Of a DNA stretch of 37,550 nucleotides, positions 22,539 through 31,589 are shown in pieces. The stretch lies in the NCBI GenBank assembly GCA_022844045.1, contig JALHMM010000063.1, positions 1-37,550 of the forward strand. The letters are read 5' to 3'. The stretch is from Reyranellaceae bacterium (GTDB lineage Bacteria; Pseudomonadota; Alphaproteobacteria; Reyranellales; Reyranellaceae). Every line of letters starts with the position of its first letter. Position 1 is the stretch's first letter. The position numbers were made by a program, and so were the translations under genes. The notes below the pieces were generated by a model, which searched no databases, was not told where the DNA came from, and saw nothing but the letters and a program-made list of their open reading frames with translations.

Positions 22539-23858
22539 TCAGCCTTTCACGAACTCGACGCAGACGCCGGTCGCGTCCTTGGCCGACACGATGATCCGCC
22601 CGTCGGCCGGACGCGCGTAGCCCAGCCCGTTGGCCGACAGCAGCGCCGCCGTCGCCATCGGATCGGCCACCGCGAAGCGCAGCAGCGCTGGGTGATCGCC
22701 GACACGGCCCGGCGTCACGCCGGGATGGCGCGCCTCGAAACGCGCGCGGGTCATGAACCGGATCGGCGTGCCGCCGCTCTCGACCAGCAGGTCGCCATCC
22801 GCGCGCTTGACCGACGCCGCGCCGAAGACGCGCGTGACATAGTCCTCGTCGAGGAACGGGTCCTCGGCGATCACCACGGCGCCGGCCAGCGCCGTCACGC
22901 CGTTGGGGTGCTTGGCCCATTCGGGGCGGTAGACGAATTGCGGCGTGCGGTGCTCGCAGACGAAGTAGCCCAGCAACTTGGCGCGCTGGGTGCCCAGCCG
23001 CACGGTGCGGAAGGCGGCGCGCTCCTTGCGGCCGGAGATCTCGACCTCGCGATCGAAATCGAGCACCGCGTCGGGCTGTAGCCCGGCTTCAGTCCACGCT
23101 CTGTGCGCGATGTCGGCGCCGTCGCTGCGCAACGCGGCGTTGGCCAGCCCCTCGCCTTTGTTCTTCAGCATCGAGCGGCGTTCGGCGTTGAACTCGTTGG
23201 GCTCGACGACGCCGAGCAGCTCGAAATAGTTGTCGCCGAAGATCATCAGGTGGTTGGCGGTGCCCAGACGCGTGTGGAAGCCGCGCGGCTGCAAGGCGAA
23301 GCCCAGGCGCGTCCACGCGCGCTCGGCCTGGTCGATGTCGTTGACCACGACGACCGCGTGGTCGATGCCCTTCACCGCCTCAGCCATCTCGCTCTCCCCC
23401 GCGCCCGCCGGCTTGCGGCGGATGAACTCCCGACCCTGCATGGTCATCGCCAGCTCGCCGCGCTGGTTGAAGGCCTCGTAGTTCTTGAACACGAGGCCGA
23501 CATCGGCGCGGCTCGACAGGGGCTTCTTCTCGACGATCTTGACGCTGGCGGTCAACCGGTCGCCGGGCCGCACTGGCAGATGCCAGCGTATGTCGTGCAG
23601 GCCGGCGCCGCCCATGCTGGTCTCGGGATTGCCGAAATTGTCGACCAGCAGGCGCATCATCGCCGAGCAGATGTGCCAGCCGCTGGCGATGATGCCGCCG
23701 AACATCGAGGCCTCGGCCGCCGCGCGATCGATGTGGAAGGCCTGCGGATCGAAGCGCCGGGCGAAGGCGACGATCGCCTCCTCGGAAAAGTCGTGGACGC
23801 CGATCGGATAGACCCGGCCGAGCTCGAGGTCTTCCCAATAGCGCACAGGACCGGGCAT
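22539..23858 (-). CDS. MaoC dehydratase / VOC (glyoxalase-like) fusion
   Basis: A two-domain protein of 439 residues. Residues 1-150 are a MaoC hydratase with Asp37 and His42 in FDPQAFHIDRAAAEASMFGG. From about 160 a glyoxalase-like VOC domain follows (GIDHAVVVVNDIDQAERAWT, NYFELLGVVEPNEFN). At the joint, residue 158 is Met in ESEMAEAVKGIDHAVV and is preceded by GGGGGAG with six-base spacing, so a VOC-only protein (22539-23387) may also be made. The hydratase half is a close paralogue of the gene at 24523. It heads the translationally coupled thioesterase/reductase genes. The metal site and substrate of the VOC part are unknown. Confidence 0.9.
   Translation of the reverse strand: MPGPVRYWEDLELGRVYPIGVHDFSEEAIVAFARRFDPQAFHIDRAAAEASMFGGIIASGWHICSAMMRLLVDNFGNPETSMGGAGLHDIRWHLPVRPGDRLTASVKIVEKKPLSSRADVGLVFKNYEAFNQRGELAMTMQGREFIRRKPAGAGESEMAEAVKGIDHAVVVVNDIDQAERAWTRLGFALQPRGFHTRLGTANHLMIFGDNYFELLGVVEPNEFNAERRSMLKNKGEGLANAALRSDGADIAHRAWTEAGLQPDAVLDFDREVEISGRKERAAFRTVRLGTQRAKLLGYFVCEHRTPQFVYRPEWAKHPNGVTALAGAVVIAEDPFLDEDYVTRVFGAASVKRADGDLLVESGGTPIRFMTRARFEARHPGVTPGRVGDHPALLRFAVADPMATAALLSANGLGYARPADGRIIVSAKDATGVCVEFVKG
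23387..23400 (-). promoter_or_regulatory. internal ribosome-binding site and ATG within the MaoC-VOC gene
   Basis: On the minus strand GGGGGAG (23400-23394) is followed after AGCGAG by an in-frame ATG (23387-23385) at the start of the VOC domain. The match and spacing are better than those of the full-length start at 23858, which lacks a clear ribosome site. Confidence 0.5.
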
Positions 23859-23893
23859 GCGGTCAGCCCGCCACTCGCCTCAGGGCATTCGTA

Positions 23894-24034
23894 TATGACC
23901 TTGACCTCACCCTGAGGAGGCCGCGTAGCGGCCGTCTCGAAGGGTGGGCAACGCGCTCGGTGCCTGTGGCCCATGCTTCGAGACGGCCGCTACGCGGCCT
24001 CCTCAGCATGAGGTCGGGGCGTACCAAGGTCATA
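23894..24034. repeat. CTCACCCTGAGGAGGCCGC palindrome, copy 1
   Basis: A 141-base inverted repeat. The outermost 9 bases TATGACCTT and AAGGTCATA are perfect, and inner arms CTGAGGAGGCCGCGTAGCGG and CCGCTACGCGGCCTCCTCAG pair fully; the centre is CGAAGGGTGGGCAACG..CCATGCTTCG. The arms hold the CATGCTTCGAGACGGCCGC motif, a repeat class common in Bradyrhizobium-like genomes. It fills the gap upstream of the MaoC-VOC gene. Apart from this palindrome I see nothing else in 23859-24182. Confidence 0.8.
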
Positions 24035-24182
24035 AGCGAATCACCCGCCGATCGCTGGGTGGCGCGGCCGAGGGCGACGTCGATACGCGCGAGATGAAAG
24101 GGCGACGACATCGCGCCATCATGCGCGACGCGCGCCCCGGCGCAACCCGGGGATCGCGCGATGCGAAACGCTGGCGAGCTGA

Positions 24183-24353
24183 TCAGGGCGGTGGCGGTGG
24201 GCAGGGGCACTGCTCGAGGATCGGCGCCGGCCGCTCGATCCGCGCGTCCTCGACCATTCCGTCGTCGGCGCGCGTCGCCGGGACCGCCATCGCCAGCATC
24301 GCGCCCGCACACAAGAGCGCGCGAACCATGATCATCCACCGTCCATCGCTCAT
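24183..24353 (-). CDS. small secreted protein, proline-rich end
   Basis: A possible 56-residue protein with a short charged start, a hydrophobic stretch (MVRALLCAGAMLAMAVPA), a plausible TRA-D cleavage site, and a mature part of about 25 residues ending CPCPPPPP. The ATG at 24353 has GGAG six bases upstream; ATGs at 24335 and 24329 are alternatives. No family is recognised. It lies in the gap between the MaoC and MaoC-VOC genes. It is supported only by the signal peptide and ribosome site, so it may not be real. Bases 24354-24522 hold nothing I can name. Confidence 0.45.
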   Translation of the reverse strand: MSDGRWMIMVRALLCAGAMLAMAVPATRADDGMVEDARIERPAPILEQCPCPPPPP

Positions 24354-24522
24354 GATCGTCTCCATCGTTCAGCGCGTCATCGCGCCCGTAGCGTCGAGTT
24401 ATCATGGCGCGCCATAGCGAAGGGCTATCGAGCACAGCGATCCAGCGTCGGCAGCGGAGATACGCGGAACGAGCGCGTGATGGACGGTGCACTCGCGTTG
24501 ATGTGATGCCAGCCGATGGTGA

Positions 24523-24978
24523 TCAGCCGGCCGGTCGGCGACGGATGAGATTGGTGCCCTTCATCGTCGCCACCGTCTCGCCGCGCTGGTTGATGCCGGT
24601 CCAATCGTAGAACACCAGGCCCATGAAGGGCTTGCTCGCCGACGCGCGCTTGCCGTTCGCGGTGAGCGACGCGGTGATCGTGTCGCCGGCACGAACCGGC
24701 TTGGGCCAGCGCACCTCGTCGATGCCGGGCGAGCCGAGGCTGGTCTCGGGGTGCAGGAAATTGTCGGCCAGCAGGCGCATCATCGCCGAGCAGGTGTGCC
24801 AGCCGCTGGCGATGATGCCGCCGAACATCGAGGCCTCGGCCGCCGCGCGATCGATGTGGAAAGGCTGTGGATCGAACTCGCGCGCGAAGGCGACGATCTC
24901 CGCCTCGTGCAAGGTCACGCTGCCCAGCGCGTAGGTGTGCCCGACCTCGATGTCTTCCCAGTAGCGCAGCGGCGGCAT
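24523..24978 (-). CDS. MaoC-family dehydratase
   Basis: A 151-residue single-domain hydratase with Asp36 and His41 in FDPQPFHIDRAAAEASMFGG. I place the start at the ATG at 24978, with GGAG seven bases upstream; the GTG just before it is closer to that site. It is a close paralogue of the N-terminal half of the MaoC-VOC protein 700 bases downstream, including a 94-base tract that differs at one position. It starts ten bases after the stop of the membrane protein gene, so the two are probably co-transcribed. Confidence 0.9.
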   Translation of the reverse strand: MPPLRYWEDIEVGHTYALGSVTLHEAEIVAFAREFDPQPFHIDRAAAEASMFGGIIASGWHTCSAMMRLLADNFLHPETSLGSPGIDEVRWPKPVRAGDTITASLTANGKRASASKPFMGLVFYDWTGINQRGETVATMKGTNLIRRRPAG

Positions 24979-24988
24979 CACATCTCCA

Positions 24989-25564
24989 TCATGGCTTCGC
25001 CCGTCGCGTCAGCCACCAGATGGTGAGCGCCGCCACCAGCATGGCGGCCTGAACCGCGATCGAGCTGCCCAGTAGCCTGTCGTTGCCCCAGCCCTTGAGT
25101 CCGGTGAGCAGCACGATGCGAGGATCGAGATAGGTAAACAACAGCCACCCGACGACGATACCCGCTAACGACGACAGCACGACGCCGCGCAACGCGACGG
25201 CGAGGCCGACGCAGACGAGCTGGCCGACCACGAACACCGTCGCGGACGCGAAGGCGAACTGGTGCTTGAGGCCCACGAACCACAGAACGGTGGTCACGGC
25301 GAGGAGAAGGCAGAAGCCCGGGCGGACGGCGCCGAAATCGAACGCCCGCACGCTGAGTGCCGTCACGCCGTAGGTCGCGCCCAGCACCGCGCCGAACACG
25401 AGGTCCTGAAACGCCTGCTCGTCGGGCGCAACGTCGACCGACGCGATCATACCCAGGACAACGGCCAGTCCGGCCATGCTCGCGGCAAGCGATCGGCCGA
25501 CGCGCGGCCGGCCAAGACGCTCGTCGCTTGCGAAGGAGTTGTAGGGCCGCGCCTGGTCGCTCAC
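24989..25564 (-). CDS. hypothetical multi-pass membrane protein
   Basis: About 191 residues from the GTG at 25564, which has GGTGAGG six bases ahead. The open frame extends to 25711, but that part enters a palindromic repeat and is unlikely to be coding. Five or so hydrophobic segments are visible (for example LAASMAGLAVVLGMIAS, FCLLLAVTTVLWFVGL, FASATVFVVGQLVCVGLAVA, LSSLAGIVVGWLLFTYL, AAMLVAALTIWWL), ending RRAKP. No family is recognised; it resembles small uncharacterised membrane proteins of alphaproteobacteria. It is followed at once by the MaoC gene. Confidence 0.7.
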   Translation of the reverse strand: MSDQARPYNSFASDERLGRPRVGRSLAASMAGLAVVLGMIASVDVAPDEQAFQDLVFGAVLGATYGVTALSVRAFDFGAVRPGFCLLLAVTTVLWFVGLKHQFAFASATVFVVGQLVCVGLAVALRGVVLSSLAGIVVGWLLFTYLDPRIVLLTGLKGWGNDRLLGSSIAVQAAMLVAALTIWWLTRRAKP

Positions 25565-25657
25565 CGAATGCCTCACCACCAGCCGATCATTGTCGAGCCG
25601 CCGGCCAATCGCAATGCCCTCTCCCCAACACGATCCAGAGTCGTCGCCGATGGACTC

Positions 25658-25780
25658 GACCTCACCCTGAGGAGCGCCGCAACGCGGCGCGTCTCGAAGG
25701 GTGGGCAACACGCGCGGTGCCCGTGCCCCATGCTTCGAGACGGCCGCAAGCGCGGCCTCCTCAGCATGAGGTCGGGGTAC
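25658..25780. repeat. CTCACCCTGAGGAG palindrome, copy 2
   Basis: About 123 bases, the same family as 23894-24034: left CGACCTCACCCTGAGGAGCG, centre CGAAGGGTGGGCAACACGCG and CCATGCTTCGAGACGGCCGC, right CCTCCTCAGCATGAGGTCGG. Its left inner arm (CGCCGCAACGCGGCG) pairs with itself and differs from the right arm (GGCCGCAAGCGCGGCC), so the arms have diverged. It sits directly downstream of the HAD gene stop. Confidence 0.8.
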
Positions 25781-25781
25781 A

Positions 25782-26450
25782 TCAAAGCCCCAGCACGGCG
25801 GGCAGGCCGGAGAGGTCCTTGATCTCGACGTAGCCGTAGTACGGGTTGGCCGGCTCGTGACCGCGATTGACCCAGACCTTGTGGCGGATACCGAGATCGT
25901 GGGCGGGCATCAGGTCGTAGCGGAACGAGGACGAGCAGTGCATCACGTCCTGCGGCCCACAGCCGAGCCGGTCTAGCATGTACTCAAAGGCGCGCAGGCG
26001 GGGCTTGTAGGCGTTCGCCTGCTCGGCGGTGAAGACGGCGTGAAACGGCGCGCCCAGTTTCGCGACGTTGGCCATGATCTGCGCGTCCGCCGCGTTCGAC
26101 AGGATCACCAGGGGAAATTCCTTCGCCACTCGCGCCAGCGCCGCCGGCACATCGGGATGCGGGCCCCAGGTCGGGATCCGCTCATAGATCGACCGCGCAT
26201 CGTCGGGCCGGAAGGCGAGTCCGTTGCGGTGGCAGGCACGGTCCAGCGCGTTACGGATGACCTGGTCGTAGGGTTTCCAGTCGCCGAGGATCTCGTCGAG
26301 CCGGTAGGCCGCGAAATGCTGGATGAAGCGCGCCATGGCGGATCCGTCGAGCCGATGGCCGAGCAGATCGCGCGCCGCTTCGGCCATGCGGAAGTCGATC
26401 AACGTGCCATAGCAGTCGAAGGTGATGAACTGGGGCCGGATCGGGCTCAT
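25782..26450 (-). CDS. HAD-superfamily hydrolase, haloacid dehalogenase type II
   Basis: A 222-residue hydrolase. Motif I is FDCYGTLIDF with the nucleophile Asp12, motif II is VILSNAADAQ, the conserved Lys is in AYKPRLRAFEY, and the acidic end motif is CSSSFRYDLMPAHDLG. This layout is that of L-2-haloacid dehalogenases, though many relatives act on phosphates instead. The start is the ATG at 26450 with GAGGG four bases away; the frame runs on further upstream without support. It is divergent from the helicase gene, with 210 bases between. Confidence 0.9.
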   Translation of the reverse strand: MSPIRPQFITFDCYGTLIDFRMAEAARDLLGHRLDGSAMARFIQHFAAYRLDEILGDWKPYDQVIRNALDRACHRNGLAFRPDDARSIYERIPTWGPHPDVPAALARVAKEFPLVILSNAADAQIMANVAKLGAPFHAVFTAEQANAYKPRLRAFEYMLDRLGCGPQDVMHCSSSFRYDLMPAHDLGIRHKVWVNRGHEPANPYYGYVEIKDLSGLPAVLGL

Positions 26451-26524
26451 GGCGCCCTCACCTTGGCTGGCCAAGCCCTTGAGGCGCAATGGCCGCATGA
26501 CCGTTTTGCGACGCAGCATGCGCG

Positions 26525-26553
26525 TTGACAGGCGAAACGCGAACCCCGATATT
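26525..26553 (+). promoter_or_regulatory. sigma-70-type promoter for the helicase gene
   Basis: TTGACA (26525-26530) is followed after 17 bases by GATATT (26548-26553). The -35 is a consensus match and the -10 matches at four of six. A transcript from here would have a leader of about 100 bases. Just before the start codon the octamer CGGATTAT occurs twice (26641 and 26651), and no Shine-Dalgarno sequence is visible. Confidence 0.6.
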
Positions 26554-26660
26554 CAAATGGTTCAGAACCATGGGCTCGACGCGTCCGAAAGAGACGGTCC
26601 CGCCCCTGCCGCCGAGCCCGGGCAAGCCGCCCGCAGACGGCGGATTATTCCGGATTATCA

Positions 26661-28459
<1,799 letters not shown>

Positions 28460-28460
<1 letters not shown>

Positions 28461-28702
28461 TGCAGACGATCTTCATCCTGGTGAAATGCGAGCTCGGCAA
28501 GGCCTACGCCGTCGCCGACAACGCCGTGCAGAACGTCGAGCAGGTGTCGGAGGTCCACTCGATCTCCGGCTCCTACGATCTGCTGATGAAGTGCTATCTC
28601 GACGACGCCACCGATATCGGCCACTTCGTCACCAGCCGCGTGCAGACCCTGCCCGGCATCAAGGACACCTACACGTACATCACCTTCAAGGCCTTCGGCT
28701 GA
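28460..28702 (+). CDS. stand-alone Lrp/AsnC ligand-binding (RAM) domain protein
   Basis: 80 residues covering only the effector-binding domain of Lrp/AsnC regulators, with no helix-turn-helix: QTIFILVKCELGKAY, SGSYDLLMKCYLDD and TLPGIKDTYTYI. Such single-domain proteins form oligomers and bind amino acids or other small molecules. Start and helicase stop share one base (TGATG), so its synthesis depends on the helicase mRNA. Its last 17 bases overlap the end of the convergent membrane-protein gene. Confidence 0.9.
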
Positions 28703-30149
28703 GTGGCGCGAGACCGCGCGCCGCCATGACCGCCGCGACAGCGGCGAAGACGAACATCAGCGGCTCGACCTCGTGGCGGAAACGGTTGTTTTCCAGGACC
28801 TCGACCAAGCAGGTCGCCAGCTGGATGCCGAAGAACAGCGATCCAAGGGCGAAGGCGCGTGAGCGTACAGCGTCACCTCCGCCACGCCATGACATCCAGC
28901 CGCGCGCGAACAGCCAGGCGGTGAGCCACGCCGCGATCACTACCACCACCAGCAGCGATGGCGCGTTCGATGTCGCCGGCCCGTCGCCGATCGGCAGCCA
29001 TAGCGCGCGGTCGAACACCTTGATGTAGGACCCAAGGCGATCGACGTTGTCGCCGCCCCTCGGCGTCCCCTCGTGGCCGCTGCCGAGATAGATGTAGTGA
29101 TGGCTGGCGCTCAGGAAAATGCGCACCGCCCGACGCACGTTCTCAAGATAGATGTCGGGCGCGGCCGCGATCATGCACGGCACGGCCTCGGAGAAGCGGC
29201 CGGCGGCGGCGAGGATCTCCAGCGAATTGTAATCGCGCAGGTAGGGCCGCGCCGCTTCCAGACGGCGGCTCGCGGCGACGAACCTGGCGTCGTCCTGCAC
29301 GTAGGGTCGATAGACCTCGGTCCAGGCGAAGGCGCCAAGCTCGACGATCGGATCGCAGCGGCCGCGCTGCATCGCCTCGCGCAACGCCGGCCGCGGCACC
29401 TCGACGGTCACCATGCGCGCGGCGTTCATCGGTCCCCATGAGCTCGCGGCGAACGTGTCGAACACCATCAGGTTCTTGGCGTAGACCAGCAGCGGCAGCG
29501 AGATCGACGCCGCCAGCAACGGCAGAAAGCGGCGCAACCACGCATCGCGCCACGGCAGGCAAGCCAACGCGCAGGCAAGCGGCACCATGGCGATGTGGAA
29601 CGTCGCGCGACTCAAGGTCAAGGTCCACATCGCCAGCACGAAGCCCAGGAAGGCGGCGCGACGCTGTGGTCCATCGAGCTCGGTGGCGCTCCATATCGCC
29701 AGCAGCACCATGGCTGCGACGAAGCTGGTCGACAGCGGGAAGTTCTCGTAGAGCAGCGCCGCCGGCATTACCGCGAAGATCGCCGCCGAGACGAAGGCCA
29801 CGCCGCTCGCGCCGCTCAGCGTCGTGATCACGCGGTAGATCAGCACCGTCGACAGCAGGTTCGATCCGATGGAGGTCGCATAGAGCAGGGTGCCGTCGCC
29901 GAAGAGCTTCAGCGACAGGCCGTAGAGCAGGTTCCAGAGCGGCGGCTGGCTGTGCAGGTACCATAGGCCGGCGACGAGATCGTCGCGCAGGATCTGCGGG
30001 TTCTGGAACTGCCAATGATCGGGTAGCCGCGCGATCGGCGCGATGCCGGCGGCCATCGCGAACAGGCGCGCGGCGACGAAGACAACGAGCAAGGCGGGCA
30101 GATGCCACGCACGCGAGGACTCGGCCATGCGGCCGAAGAACGCTGCCAT
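28686..30149 (-). CDS. polytopic membrane protein, GT-C glycosyltransferase-like
   Basis: 487 residues from the ATG at 30149, which has GGAGG seven bases upstream; the open frame extends further without support. About nine or ten hydrophobic segments are visible. A conserved-looking first periplasmic loop (LPDHWQFQNPQILRDDL, then WYLHSQPPLWNLLYGLSLKLFG) recalls PMT/ArnT-like GT-C glycosyltransferases, where an acidic residue after TM1 is catalytic. A non-membrane segment of about 150 residues follows TM8 (PRPALREAMQRGRC to LENVRRAV). The glycosyltransferase call is tentative. Convergent and overlapping by 17 bases with the RAM gene, with no terminator between. Confidence 0.72.
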   Translation of the reverse strand: MAAFFGRMAESSRAWHLPALLVVFVAARLFAMAAGIAPIARLPDHWQFQNPQILRDDLVAGLWYLHSQPPLWNLLYGLSLKLFGDGTLLYATSIGSNLLSTVLIYRVITTLSGASGVAFVSAAIFAVMPAALLYENFPLSTSFVAAMVLLAIWSATELDGPQRRAAFLGFVLAMWTLTLSRATFHIAMVPLACALACLPWRDAWLRRFLPLLAASISLPLLVYAKNLMVFDTFAASSWGPMNAARMVTVEVPRPALREAMQRGRCDPIVELGAFAWTEVYRPYVQDDARFVAASRRLEAARPYLRDYNSLEILAAAGRFSEAVPCMIAAAPDIYLENVRRAVRIFLSASHHYIYLGSGHEGTPRGGDNVDRLGSYIKVFDRALWLPIGDGPATSNAPSLLVVVVIAAWLTAWLFARGWMSWRGGGDAVRSRAFALGSLFFGIQLATCLVEVLENNRFRHEVEPLMFVFAAVAAVMAARGLAPLSRRP

Positions 30150-30578
30150 GTCCGCGCCTCCGTCGACTCTTGGCAACAAGGCCGGGTTCCCGCGACGAAG
30201 GGCCTTCAATCGGGATCCCGAAAGAACCACCCTGCTAATCGACGCCGGCGCCAACGCGTGCGGCGAGGCACGCTGGTTGATCGCGCCGACGATGCGCCGC
30301 GGAACGACACGACAACCCTAGGGGCGGAGATCGCCGTCCATCAGCGGTTCATCAATTTGGTTCATGGCCCGGGCGACAATCACGCGGGCCTGTCCTGGAA
30401 GTTCACGCAGCTTCAGTGTGGCTGCGCGAACAACCCAATGCTCACACCGGCAAGCCGACATGGGGGGTGGCTCCGCCATGTGCAAGACGTTCATCCTGAA
30501 GCTGCGGCATTGCGCGTGCCGCGATGGCCTCTGCCACGACGAGCCGCAGCCCGAGTGCGCCTATCTCGACCACCATAG
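30150..30578. other. 429-base region with no supported gene
   Basis: It lies between the membrane-protein start and the higB remnant. Short open frames on both strands have no signal, domain or ribosome-site support. I found no repeat, tRNA or clear promoter in it. The right part may be the eroded 5' end and promoter of the higBA module. Confidence 0.6.
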
Positions 30579-30793
30579 GCGCAGAAGCGGGCGGAATAGT
30601 CTGGACCAGCCGACGTGAAGCGACGGTGCGGCACGACTGTCGACTTTGTTGGAGACAATCGCATCGTGTTCGACATCGGCGGCAACAAGTACCGCCTGAT
30701 CGTTCACGGGCATATTCGTTTCGGCGCGTGCTGGTGAAGTTCGTCGTCATCCATGCCGAGTACGACAGGATCGACGCGGAGACCGTACGATGA
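30579..30793 (+). pseudogene. higB: decayed HigB/RelE-type toxin gene
   Basis: The last two thirds of a HigB mRNA-interferase can be read in two frames. Frame one gives AQKRAE, a TAG at 30597-30599 where the family has Trp, then SGPADVK, TTVDFVGDNRIVFDIGG and NKYRLIVH. Near 30708-30712 one base is missing, and the frame moves to YSFRRVLVKFVVIHAEYD then RIDAETVR. So it has one nonsense change, one frameshift, and no recognisable start. The final TGA overlaps the higA ATG (ATGA at 30790), the normal higBA arrangement. It cannot make a full toxin. Confidence 0.85.
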
Positions 30794-31164
30794 AGATCAA
30801 GCCGATCCGGACCGAGGCCGACTATGACGCGGCGCTGCGCGCGATCGAGAAATACTTCGATCTCCCGCCGCGGAAAGGGACGCCGGACGCCGACCACTTC
30901 GACGTGCTCGCGACCCTGATCGAGGCCTACGAACGCAAGCGCTGGCCGATCGACCCGCCCTCGCCGGTCGACGCCATCCTCTATCGCATGGAGACGGCGG
31001 GCTATACGCAGCGCGATCTTGCGCGCCTGCTGGGCTCGCGCTCGCGCGCGTCGGAGGTGCTGAGCCACAAACGCCCGCTGACCCTGGCGATGATCCGCAA
31101 GCTCAGCCGGGAATGGAACATTCCGGCGGACTGCCTGATCGAGATAGAGAATCAGGCGGCCTGA
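30790..31164 (+). CDS. higA: HigA-type antitoxin, XRE helix-turn-helix
   Basis: A 124-residue antitoxin/transcriptional repressor. The N-terminal part is MKIKPIRTEADYDAALRAIE and the C-terminal HTH is YTQRDLARLLGSRSRASEVL then SHKRPLTLAMIRKLS. Such proteins bind the cognate HigB and repress the higBA promoter. All features of a working protein are present, while the toxin gene before it is broken. It may now act only as an orphan regulator or as an anti-toxin against related HigB proteins. It ends 20 bases from a convergent gene. Confidence 0.92.
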   Translation: MKIKPIRTEADYDAALRAIEKYFDLPPRKGTPDADHFDVLATLIEAYERKRWPIDPPSPVDAILYRMETAGYTQRDLARLLGSRSRASEVLSHKRPLTLAMIRKLSREWNIPADCLIEIENQAA

Positions 31165-31184
31165 TAGGCCACACTATCCGATCG

Positions 31185-31583
31185 TCAACTTTCCGGCGCC
31201 CCGCGTCCGATCAGGAACAACGCAGTCCAGACCGCGTGGACCGCGGCGAGCGGGGCGATAACCCGCAATTCGGAGCCGAGGTTCGTGAGGAGAAGAACGG
31301 ACCCGAGCATCGACAGGAACAGCCAAGTCAGCATGCAGAGCCCGATCCAACGCGCAACGACATGCAAGCGCGGATTGGCCGCGACCATGTGGTAGCCGAA
31401 CACGCTGCACAGACTGAGGACCAGTCCGGCCGGAACGCCCGCCACGAAGGCCCACCCGATCAGCTCTCCACCCGAGGCGGACGACGCCAGCCATACGCTG
31501 AGCGCACAGCCCACGAGGGCGGCGGGAAAGGCACCGAGAGCATAGTTCCAGCGCGAATCGTTCCAGAGGCCGAGCGGCCGCAC
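31185..31583 (-). CDS. small four-helix membrane protein, unknown function
   Basis: 132 residues from the GTG at 31583; no ATG is available near the N-terminus, and the ribosome site is weak (AGGCGAG). Four hydrophobic segments are visible: YALGAFPAALVGCALSVWLA, LIGWAFVAGVPAGLVLSLCS, WIGLCMLTWLFLSMLGSVLL and APLAAVHAVWTALFLIG. No family is recognised. It starts six bases after the stop of the alcohol dehydrogenase gene, so the two probably share a transcript. Confidence 0.65.
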   Translation of the reverse strand: MRPLGLWNDSRWNYALGAFPAALVGCALSVWLASSASGGELIGWAFVAGVPAGLVLSLCSVFGYHMVAANPRLHVVARWIGLCMLTWLFLSMLGSVLLLTNLGSELRVIAPLAAVHAVWTALFLIGRGAPES

Positions 31584-31589
31584 GCTCGC

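Noticed and set aside
25565..25711. N-terminal extension of the membrane protein gene
   Set aside because: It enters the palindrome at 25658 and lacks a ribosome site; the GTG at 25564 is better supported.
30442..31068. 208-codon minus-strand open frame across higBA
   Set aside because: Opposite strand of clear higA and higB homology; no family seen.
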